The position numbers and the translations under genes are program-made. The notes beneath the pieces were generated by a model. It did not search any database and was not told where the DNA came from. It was given only the letters and a program-made list of their open reading frames with translations. From an uncultured Oscillospiraceae bacterium (lineage in GTDB: Bacteria > Bacillota > Clostridia > Oscillospirales > Ruminococcaceae), in NCBI GenBank assembly GCA_958403605.1, contig CATXYA010000138.1, positions 1-5,773 of the forward strand: 5,773 bases of DNA, written 5' to 3'. Each line of letters starts with the position of its first letter. The first letter of the stretch is position 1. Below are positions 1 to 4,680 of this stretch, one piece after another.

Positions 1-306
1 GCCCCGGCTGGTGGCCCACAGGGAAAGGTGCGCCGCCCGCTGTTTGGCAAACGCCAGCACCTGCCCCAGCTCCGGCACACAGATCTGCGGCTTGCACAGC
101 GCCGGTTCCCCCTGGCGCGCCCCGTGCTCGGGCAGATCGAAGCTGAGCACCTGGTAGCCCAGGGGCACCGCCGCCTCCGCCAGCAATGCAATGGGCACGT
201 CGGCCTTGTTGGACCCGCTGCCGTGCACCGCCAGGATGCAGGAATCCCGCTCCGGCCCCCACAGCAGCGCGGGCACCGGGCCGATCTTGATCTCTTTTCT
301 TTCCAT
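1..306 (-). CDS. Alpha/beta hydrolase, N-terminal part (cut by window edge)
   Basis: The first 102 residues of an alpha/beta-hydrolase-fold protein are visible; the C-terminal part lies beyond position 1. The start is an ATG at 306 preceded by a purine-rich AGGAAAGG region. Visible fold landmarks are a beta-strand followed by the oxyanion-type loop HGSGSNKAD (residues 28-36), then DLPEHGAR (57-64), typical of the loop after strand 4 in serine hydrolases. The visible part ends in WATSRG (97-102), where Ser100 sits at the expected nucleophile elbow, though in an A-x-S-x-G rather than G-x-S-x-G setting. Family knowledge predicts hydrolysis of an ester, amide or similar bond by a Ser-His-Asp triad; the Asp and His would lie outside the window. 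There is no signal peptide, so it is probably cytoplasmic. It starts 49 nt after the cysteine hydrolase stop on the same strand and is probably the third gene of the alr operon. The substrate cannot be inferred. Confidence 0.8.
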   Translation of the reverse strand, partial: MERKEIKIGPVPALLWGPERDSCILAVHGSGSNKADVPIALLAEAAVPLGYQVLSFDLPEHGARQGEPALCKPQICVPELGQVLAFAKQRAAHLSLWATSRG

Positions 307-355
307 TCCGTTTCCTTTCCTGCCCGTCTCCGCTTTGCCTTACCGGCGGCAGGTG

Positions 356-898
356 TCAATCGACGCCGTATCCCATGCCCGCCAGCACGTCCAGGGCGCG
401 GCGGTGGTTTTCCGGCGTGGCGGCGGCGCACAGGCCGCCGTGCACCGTCACCGGGGCATTCAGAAAGTGAGAGTGCAGCAAAACGGCGTTGCTGATGACG
501 CAGATATCCGTCACCACGCCGCAGAGCTCGATGCTCTCGGGCTCGCCGCCACACAGGGACAGTACCGCGCCCGGCAGCGCAGCCGAGCCGAAGGTAGGCT
601 TTTCCACGATGGAAACGTTGTCCCGCACGCCGTCCTCATATTCTGACAAACTGCCGAACAACCGCCAGCCATCCGTACCCTTGAGGCAGTGGGGCACGGG
701 CAAAAATTTCCCCTCCCGCGTCTCCAGATACTCCGCGGGATGGGTATCCTTGGTGAACAGCACGACGCCGTCCGCCTCCAGGTGGCTGCGCACCGCCTGG
801 GCGATGCCCGCTTCCAGCGCCTCCGCGGTGGGGTTCGCCAGCGCGCCGGTGACAAAATCTGTCTGATAATCCACGACCACCAACAATTTCTTGTTCAT
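356..898 (-). CDS. Nicotinamidase-type cysteine hydrolase (isochorismatase family)
   Basis: This 180-residue protein belongs to the isochorismatase-like cysteine hydrolase superfamily and most resembles nicotinamidases (PncA-like), which convert nicotinamide to nicotinic acid and ammonia for NAD salvage. The catalytic triad is visible: Asp10 in VVVDYQTDF, Lys100 in EKPTFGS, and Cys133 in GVVTDICV, preceded by the usual V-V-T turn. The metal-binding set is also present: Asp51 and His53 in TKDTHP, and His70 in PHCLKGTDGW. That Asp-His-His set points to nicotinamidase rather than a plain isochorismatase. Length matches the family (about 180-210 residues). The ATG at 898 lies 2 nt past the alr stop codon, with its Shine-Dalgarno GGAGG (906-910) inside the last codons of alr, so translation is probably coupled. 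An amidase for a related small amide remains possible. Confidence 0.86.
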   Translation of the reverse strand: MNKKLLVVVDYQTDFVTGALANPTAEALEAGIAQAVRSHLEADGVVLFTKDTHPAEYLETREGKFLPVPHCLKGTDGWRLFGSLSEYEDGVRDNVSIVEKPTFGSAALPGAVLSLCGGEPESIELCGVVTDICVISNAVLLHSHFLNAPVTVHGGLCAAATPENHRRALDVLAGMGYGVD

Positions 899-900
899 CC

Positions 901-2070
901 TTACACCTCCAGATAATTGACCAAGTCCACCTCGGCCCCGTTTTCCACATAGACCCGCTGCACCCGGCGGCCGATATCGCACAGCACCTCGTAGTTGATG
1001 GTGCCCTCGGCCCGGGCGATGTCGTCCACGCTGTGGGCCACGCTGTCGCCAAAGATGACGGCCACGTCCCCCGCCTGTACTTCCGGGATGCCGGTGACAT
1101 CCACCATCATTTGGTCCATGCACACACGGCCCACCACGCGGGCCGCCTTGCCGTGCAGCGACACCACCCCCTGGCCGGACAGCGCCCGGGGATAGCCGTC
1201 GGCGTAGCCGATGGTGAGGGTGGCCAGCCGCATGGGCGCGGGGGCGGTGAAGGTACAGCCGTAGCTGATGGCGTCCCCCGCCTGCACCTCCTTCACCATG
1301 GAGACCACCGCTTTCAGGCGCATGGCCGGGCACAGGCCGGGCAGGCACACGTCGTCCGACGGGTTTTCCCCATAAAGGATGATGCCGGGACGCACCAGAT
1401 CGAGGTGGTATTCCGGCCAGGCCACGGTACCCGCCGAGTTGCAGCAGTGCCGCAGCCCCACCCGGCAGCCAAGATCCTCCAGGCCGCGGATGGCCTGGGT
1501 GAAGCGCTCGTACTGGGCGCAGGTGTAGGCTTTGTCGGCCTCGGCCATGGAATCGGCGGCGGCAAAATGGGTGAAGATGCCCTTCACCGCCAGGCTCGGC
1601 AGGCGGCAGACCTGCGCCATCTCCGCTACGGCGCGGGCGGGATCGTCCACCGCGGAAAAGCCGATGCGCCCCATGCCGGTGTCCACCTTCAAATGGATGT
1701 TCACCGTCACGCCCGCGTGCATTGCCGCCGCCGACAGCCGCTGCGCATATTCCATGGAAAACACCGTCTGCGTGATATCGTTGATGGCCAGCGACGGCGC
1801 GCTGGCGGGGCTGGTGTAGCCCAGGATGAGGATGGGCTTTGCCAGCCCCGTGCGGCGCAGGCGCACCGCCTCCTCAAAGCCGGACACGGCAAACCACGCC
1901 GCCCCTTCTTCGTCCAGCAGGGCGGCCACGGCCAGGTCCCCATGGCCGTAGGCGTCGGCCTTTACCACGGCCATCACCTGGGCCCCGGCGGCCGCCTCTT
2001 CGATCAAATGATAATTCCGGCGCAAAGCGCCGAGATCCACCTCGGCCCAACAGCGGCGTTCAAACTCCAC
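901..2070 (-). CDS. alr: Alanine racemase (PLP-dependent, fold type III)
   Basis: A 389-residue cytoplasmic enzyme that interconverts L- and D-alanine, supplying D-Ala for peptidoglycan. The PLP-binding lysine is Lys37 in AVVKADAYGHG near the N-terminus of the TIM-barrel domain. Other family marks are VDTGMGRIG (129-137, Arg135), the HCCNSAG loop (208-214), LVRPGIILYG (225-234, with Arg227 expected to contact the pyridine nitrogen), and the second catalytic base Tyr270 in ISYGCTF. The C-terminal beta domain contains IGYADGYPR (287-295) and GRVCMDQMMVDVT (314-326). The start is a GTG at 2070. It sits 8 nt after GGGGG (2079-2083) and places WAEVDLGALRRNYH at the usual distance from the N-terminus. 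The frame stays open far upstream, but that extension runs antisense through rplM and has no family similarity. It is the first gene of a minus-strand operon driven by a promoter at 2131-2159. Being single and intact, it is probably the housekeeping biosynthetic enzyme. Confidence 0.96.
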   Translation of the reverse strand: MEFERRCWAEVDLGALRRNYHLIEEAAAGAQVMAVVKADAYGHGDLAVAALLDEEGAAWFAVSGFEEAVRLRRTGLAKPILILGYTSPASAPSLAINDITQTVFSMEYAQRLSAAAMHAGVTVNIHLKVDTGMGRIGFSAVDDPARAVAEMAQVCRLPSLAVKGIFTHFAAADSMAEADKAYTCAQYERFTQAIRGLEDLGCRVGLRHCCNSAGTVAWPEYHLDLVRPGIILYGENPSDDVCLPGLCPAMRLKAVVSMVKEVQAGDAISYGCTFTAPAPMRLATLTIGYADGYPRALSGQGVVSLHGKAARVVGRVCMDQMMVDVTGIPEVQAGDVAVIFGDSVAHSVDDIARAEGTINYEVLCDIGRRVQRVYVENGAEVDLVNYLEV

Positions 2071-2076
2071 GCGGCG

Positions 2077-2087
2077 TTCCCCCTTTT
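2077..2087 (-). promoter_or_regulatory. Ribosome binding site deciding the alr GTG start
   Basis: On the minus strand the purine run AAAAGGGGGAA lies 8 nt (measured from GGGGG, 2079-2083) before the GTG at 2070. No ATG nearby in this frame has a comparable site, so this fixes the GTG as the start. Confidence 0.7.
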
Positions 2088-2130
2088 CTAGAGCATCAGT
2101 GTGCAAAGGGAATACGGATGCTACTTTATT

Positions 2131-2159
2131 ATAATAGCATACCCGCGCCAGTATTTCAA
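2131..2159 (-). promoter_or_regulatory. Sigma-A promoter for the alr operon
   Basis: On the minus strand, TTGAAA (-35, positions 2159-2154) is separated by exactly 17 nt from TATTAT (-10, positions 2136-2131). A TGC immediately before the -10 fits an extended -10 (TGn). Transcription would begin near 2124, giving a leader of about 54 nt before the GTG. The -10 is part of the self-complementary sequence TATTATAATA, so an alternative TATAAT lies 3 nt downstream in either reading. Arms ATGCTA (2118-2123) and TAGCAT (2135-2140) form a dyad spanning the -10 and predicted start point, a possible operator. Confidence 0.62.
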
Positions 2160-2225
2160 AAATGGCGGATGAGCAGCGAAGAGAAATCAAGAGAAAACAA
2201 GAGCATTTGGGAGGATGCGATGCGC

Positions 2226-2246
2226 AAATCAAAAAATTCAAAAAAA
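2226..2246 (+). promoter_or_regulatory. UP-element-like A-tracts upstream of the rplM promoter
   Basis: Runs of A6 (2231-2236) and A7 (2240-2246), spaced 9 bp apart and preceded by AAAT, lie directly upstream of the -35 at 2251. This is where RNA polymerase alpha-subunit C-terminal domains contact UP elements of strong promoters. The position and composition are seen; the activating role is inferred. Confidence 0.45.
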
Positions 2247-2250
2247 GGTG

Positions 2251-2279
2251 TTGACTTCGCTTCCCGCCCGGGCTATAAT
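2251..2279 (+). promoter_or_regulatory. Strong sigma-A promoter for rplM-rpsI
   Basis: TTGACT (2251-2256) and a consensus TATAAT (2274-2279) are separated by an optimal 17-nt spacer. The predicted transcription start is near 2286, giving a leader of about 66 nt before rplM. The promoter points away from the alr promoter, whose -35 lies about 90 bp to the left. Confidence 0.85.
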
Positions 2280-2285
2280 ACAACA

Positions 2286-2352
2286 TGCACCTGTTCTGCG
2301 ACAGGAAACAAGAAATTGTTTGTGATACAGACCAAATTAGGAGGAAGAACAC
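2286..2352 (+). promoter_or_regulatory. rplM 5' leader with two adjacent hairpins (candidate L13 autoregulatory leader)
   Basis: The predicted untranslated leader contains CCTGT/ACAGG (2290-2294 with 2301-2305, loop of 6). It is followed without a gap by AAACAA/TTGTTT (2306-2311 with 2316-2321) closed by a GAAA tetraloop. The Shine-Dalgarno AGGAGG (2339-2344) is unpaired in this fold. ACAG at 2327-2330 could alternatively pair with CTGT at 2291-2294. L13 operons of Firmicutes are known to carry a structured L13 leader thought to mediate feedback by the ribosomal protein. I cannot verify a match to that family's consensus, so the assignment is inference from position and folding. Confidence 0.42.
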
Positions 2353-2781
2353 ATGAGCACCACTTTGGCTAAAGCTGGCAAAGTCGATCGCAAGTGGTAT
2401 GTCATCGACGCCGCGGGCAAACCCCTCGGCCGCGTTGCCGCCACTGCCGCCGTTCTGCTGCGCGGCAAAAACAAGGTCACCTTCACGCCCAACGTTGACT
2501 GCGGCGACCACGTCGTCATCGTCAACAGCGACAAGGCTGTGCTGACCGGCAACAAGCTGACGAAAAAATACTACTACCATCACAGCGGCTGGATCGGCGG
2601 CATGAAGGCCGTCCAGTACAAAACGCTGATGGCGGAAAATTCCGACAAGGCCATGATGATGGCTGTCAAGGGCATGCTGCCCGACAACACCCTGGGCACC
2701 GCGGCCCTGAAGCGTCTGCGCGTTTACAAGGGCGCCGAGCACGCCAACGCCGCGCAGAAGCCCGAAGCCTACACGCTGTAA
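2353..2781 (+). CDS. rplM: 50S ribosomal protein L13 (uL13)
   Basis: This 142-residue protein is L13, an early-assembly protein of the large ribosomal subunit that binds 23S rRNA. The sequence carries the family's hallmark segments: RKWYVIDAAGKPLGRVA near residues 13-29, GKNKVTFTPNVDCGDHVVIVN in the first half, the KYYYHHSGWIGG loop in the middle, and KGMLPDNTLGTAALKRLRVYKGAEH near residues 107-131. Length is normal (about 142-148). The ATG at 2353 lies 8 nt after a perfect AGGAGG (2339-2344). It is the first gene of a two-gene operon with rpsI, the standard bacterial arrangement, separated from it by only 14 nt. Confidence 0.98.
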   Translation: MSTTLAKAGKVDRKWYVIDAAGKPLGRVAATAAVLLRGKNKVTFTPNVDCGDHVVIVNSDKAVLTGNKLTKKYYYHHSGWIGGMKAVQYKTLMAENSDKAMMMAVKGMLPDNTLGTAALKRLRVYKGAEHANAAQKPEAYTL

Positions 2782-2795
2782 GGAGGCAATGAGAG

Positions 2796-3194
2796 ATGTA
2801 CGAGACGAAACCTTATTTCTACGGCACCGGCCGTCGTAAAAATTCCGTTGCCCGCGTTCGCGTGTACAACGGCACTGGCAAGATCACCATCAACGACCGT
2901 GATATCGACGATTATTTCGGCCTTGAGACCCTGAAGCTCATCGTGCGCCAGCCCCTCGCCCTGCTGGGCCTGGAGAGCAAGTTCGACCTGGTGGTGCGCG
3001 TTTCCGGCGGCGGTGTTTCCGGCCAGGCCGGCGCCATCCGCCACGGCCTCGCCCGCGCGCTGCTCGTCTACGACGAGAACCTGCGCCCCGAGCTGAAAAA
3101 AGCGGGCTTCCTGACCCGCGATCCGCGCATGAAGGAGCGCAAGAAGTACGGTTTGAAAGCCGCCCGCCGCGCGCCTCAGTTCTCGAAGCGCTAA
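2796..3194 (+). CDS. rpsI: 30S ribosomal protein S9 (uS9)
   Basis: This 132-residue protein is S9 of the small ribosomal subunit head, whose C-terminal tail reaches the P-site tRNA. Family marks are [15 protein letters not shown] (residues 9-23), [21 protein letters not shown] (about 69-89), [14 protein letters not shown] in the last third, and the conserved basic tail ending in Ser-Lys-Arg. The ATG at 2796 follows AGGAGG (2781-2786) by 9 nt; an earlier ATG at 2789 is out of frame and too close to the site. It is co-transcribed with rplM. A 7-bp imperfect dyad, GAAGCGC / GCGTTTC (3185-3201), is centred on the TAA stop codon. The last codons and stop lie inside a 44-bp stretch repeated exactly downstream at 3336-3379. 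Confidence 0.98.
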   Translation: MYETKPYFYGTGRRKNSVARVRVYNGTGKITINDRDIDDYFGLETLKLIVRQPLALLGLESKFDLVVRVSGGGVSGQAGAIRHGLARALLVYDENLRPELKKAGFLTRDPRMKERKKYGLKAARRAPQFSKR

Positions 3195-3263
3195 GCGTTT
3201 CCCCTTCCGAGCAATCGTTCAAAAGCCGTTCGCCCCTCAAAAAGGCGGGCGGCTTTTTGCCAT
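3160..3263 (+). repeat. Direct repeat copy 1: rpsI 3' end plus terminator
   Basis: Covers the last codons of rpsI, its stop codon and its rho-independent terminator. The first 44 bp (3160-3203) are identical to 3336-3379. The remaining 60 bp match copy 2 apart from two single-base deletions in copy 2 and four substitutions, so overall identity is about 94 percent. The two copies start 176 bp apart. This copy is the one joined to the intact rpsI reading frame. Confidence 0.93.
3221..3258 (+). terminator. Rho-independent terminator of rplM-rpsI
   Basis: A 14-bp stem is formed by AAAAGCCGTTCGCC (3221-3234) and GGCGGGCGGCTTTT (3244-3257), with two G-U pairs, a 9-nt loop and a five-T tract ending at 3258. 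It begins 26 nt after the rpsI stop. Confidence 0.92.
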
Positions 3264-3335
3264 CCCCGAGCGGTTGCCGCCTTGGCGGCGAGCGAGTGGG
3301 GGCATTTTCTGTGCCCGCGCACGCAGGGCACGGGA
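3264..3335. other. Non-coding spacer between the two repeat copies
   Basis: These 72 bp contain no recognisable gene. They hold several potential hairpins: GCCGC/GCGGC (3276-3280 with 3285-3289), and a central TGCCC (3312-3316) that can pair either backward with GGGCA (3300-3304) or forward with GGGCA (3326-3330, extendable to 6 bp). It could be filler from a duplication, the decayed remainder of an inserted element, or part of a short RNA. No promoter is visible inside it. Confidence 0.5.
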
Positions 3336-3437
3336 CCGCCCGCCGCGCGCCTCAGTTCTCGAAGCGCTAAGCGTTTCCCTTCAGAGCAATCGTTCAAAAG
3401 CCGTCTGCCCCTCAAAAGGCGGGCGGCTTTTTACCAT
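3336..3437 (+). repeat. rpsI (3' fragment): Direct repeat copy 2: duplicated rpsI tail plus terminator
   Basis: Second copy of the rpsI 3' end. Read in the S9 frame it still encodes the tail [10 protein letters not shown] followed by TAA at 3368-3370, but it has no upstream S9 body, no start codon with a ribosome binding site, and it lies after a terminator. It is therefore a gene-end fragment, not a gene. Differences from copy 1 fall only after the stop codon: two one-base deletions and four substitutions. Confidence 0.93.
3397..3432 (+). terminator. Second, duplicated rho-independent terminator
   Basis: AAAAGCCGTCTGCC (3397-3410) pairs over its full length with GGCGGGCGGCTTTT (3418-3431), with a 7-nt loop and a T tract to 3432. 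Compared with copy 1, the stem bases TTC have become TCT; both versions pair with the same GGG through G-C and G-U pairs. It would stop read-through from rpsI before hemW. Confidence 0.85.
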
Positions 3438-3482
3438 GCAAATGGAAAAGTGGAGGCATACACGCCTGCGTCCTCCATTTGC
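3438..3482. repeat. Inverted repeat overlapping the hemW promoter
   Basis: GCAAATGGA (3438-3446) and TCCATTTGC (3474-3482) form a perfect 9-bp inverted repeat with a 27-nt centre, which itself contains AGGC/GCCT (3454-3457 with 3464-3467). No T tract follows, so it does not look like a terminator. The right arm overlaps the -35 hexamer of hemW (3479-3484), which would suit an operator. The sequence is certain; the role is inferred. Confidence 0.55.
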
Positions 3483-3507
3483 CAGCGCCCTTCATTTCCG
3501 CTATACT
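3479..3507 (+). promoter_or_regulatory. Sigma-A promoter for hemW
   Basis: TTGCCA (3479-3484, one mismatch to consensus) and TATACT (3502-3507, one mismatch) are separated by 17 nt. The predicted start near 3514 leaves a short leader of about 27 nt before the TTG start codon. Confidence 0.68.
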
Positions 3508-3526
3508 GAAAGCAGTCAACGAAAAA

Positions 3527-3532
3527 AGGAGG
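3527..3532 (+). promoter_or_regulatory. Ribosome binding site deciding the hemW TTG start
   Basis: A perfect AGGAGG sits 8 nt before the TTG at 3541. The open frame continues upstream to 3274, but that stretch crosses the duplicated terminator and the promoter and has no HemW similarity. Confidence 0.85.
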
Positions 3533-3540
3533 GCTGCGGC

Positions 3541-4626
3541 TTGCTGGGGCTTTATCTGCACATCCCCTACTGTGCTTCCAAATGCTATTATTGTGATTTT
3601 TATTCCGCCGCCCACCGGGGCGCCGTGCCGGACGCCTACGTGGACGCGCTGCTGCGGGAATTGGCGCGCTTTACGAACTGTGACACCGGGCCGCTGCGCC
3701 CGGACACGCTGTATTTCGGCGGCGGCACGCCGTCGCTGCTCACGCCGCGGCAGGTGTGCCGCCTCATCGACGCGGCGGCCCCGGCGGCTGGGGCCGAGAT
3801 CACCTTGGAGGCCAACCCCGAGACGGTGACGCTGGAGACGCTGCAGGGCTACCGCCGGGCGGGGGTGGACCGGCTCTCCTTCGGCGTGCAGACGGCCTTT
3901 GACGACAGCCTTGCACGCCTGGGGCGCAGGCACACCGCCGCGGATGCCCGCCGGGCGCTGGCGCTGGCCGCCCAGGCGGGGTTTGCCAATATCAGCGGTG
4001 ATGTGATGCTGGCGCTGCCCGGCTACTCGCTGGCCGAGCTGGACGCTACGCTGGCGCTGCTGGCCGAGGGCGGCTGTACCCACATCAGCAGTTATCTTTT
4101 GAAGATCGAGGGGGGCACCGTCTTCGGACGCCGCCCCCCGGAGGGCGTGCCGGACGACGACGCGGCGGCGGATCTTTACCTGGCCGCGGTGGAACGGCTG
4201 GCGGCGCTGGGGTACGCGCAGTACGAGATCTCCAACTTCGCCCGGCCCGGCTTTGCCAGCCGCCACAACCTGCTGTATTGGAACTGTGAAGACTATTTAG
4301 GCCTCGGCCCGGCGGCGGCCAGCTGCCTGCACCGGCGCCGTTTTTCCACGCCCCGGGGCACGGCGGCCTTCCTGACTGCGCCCGCCGTTTATACGGAGGA
4401 AGGCCCCTGCACGGGCGAGGACTACGCCATGCTGCAGCTGCGGCTCTCTTCCGGGCTGTCGCTCACCCGCCTGCGGGAGGATTGGGGCATCACCTGGGGG
4501 CGGCAAAAGCAGGCGTTTTGCCGCCGCCTGGCCGCGGAGGGGCTGGCCGCGTTCGACGGCGCGGTGCTGGCGCTGACGCCCCGGGGCATGCTGGTGCAAA
4601 ACAGCATCCTGTGCGAGCTTTTGTAA
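3541..4626 (+). CDS. hemW: Radical SAM heme chaperone HemW (HemN-like)
   Basis: A 361-residue radical SAM protein. The 4Fe-4S cluster motif is CASKCYYC (Cys11, Cys15, Cys18) in HIPYCASKCYYCDFYS. It is a three-cysteine CxxxCxxC motif followed by Asp, without the extra cysteine (CxC) of true oxygen-independent coproporphyrinogen oxidase HemN, so HemW is the better call. Further marks are YFGGGTPS (58-65), EANPE (90-94), RLSFGVQ (111-117), the GDVMLALPG region (153-161), YEISNFA (228-234) and HNLLYW followed by DYLGLGPAA (about 242-259). The C-terminal HemN-type domain is complete and the length (about 360-400) is normal. HemW proteins bind heme and are thought to deliver it to client enzymes, and many were once annotated as coproporphyrinogen oxidases. 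The start is TTG at 3541. Its own promoter lies upstream, and a ferritin-like gene follows 54 nt later, probably on the same transcript. Confidence 0.93.
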   Translation: MLGLYLHIPYCASKCYYCDFYSAAHRGAVPDAYVDALLRELARFTNCDTGPLRPDTLYFGGGTPSLLTPRQVCRLIDAAAPAAGAEITLEANPETVTLETLQGYRRAGVDRLSFGVQTAFDDSLARLGRRHTAADARRALALAAQAGFANISGDVMLALPGYSLAELDATLALLAEGGCTHISSYLLKIEGGTVFGRRPPEGVPDDDAAADLYLAAVERLAALGYAQYEISNFARPGFASRHNLLYWNCEDYLGLGPAAASCLHRRRFSTPRGTAAFLTAPAVYTEEGPCTGEDYAMLQLRLSSGLSLTRLREDWGITWGRQKQAFCRRLAAEGLAAFDGAVLALTPRGMLVQNSILCELL

Positions 4627-4680
4627 AGTTCGGTCCGGCGGGCGCATAGGCTGTAGCAAAAAGCAAAGGAGCGCTTTTTG

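Noticed and set aside
28..646. Plus-strand open frames opposite the two hydrolases
   Set aside because: Shadows of minus-strand genes with clear catalytic motifs.
1033..2091. Long plus-strand open frame opposite alr
   Set aside because: It is a histidine/glycine/arginine-rich shadow produced by GC-rich codons of alr, with no ribosome binding site or family resemblance.
2220..2372. Possible 50-residue ORF with a GGGAGG site 5 nt before its ATG
   Set aside because: It contains the rplM -35, -10 and leader and overlaps the rplM start, and its sequence is what AT-rich promoter DNA would encode. The transcript start would lie inside it.
2071..2742. Upstream extension of the alr frame on the minus strand
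   Set aside because: It runs antisense through rplM and both promoters and has no similarity to racemases; the GTG at 2070 has a good ribosome binding site and gives the normal length.
3274..3540. N-terminal extension of hemW
   Set aside because: It crosses the duplicated rpsI tail, a terminator and the hemW promoter. The TTG at 3541 has a perfect AGGAGG and gives the normal HemW N-terminus.
3412..4266. Long minus-strand open frame opposite hemW
   Set aside because: Antisense shadow of a confidently identified gene; low-complexity composition.
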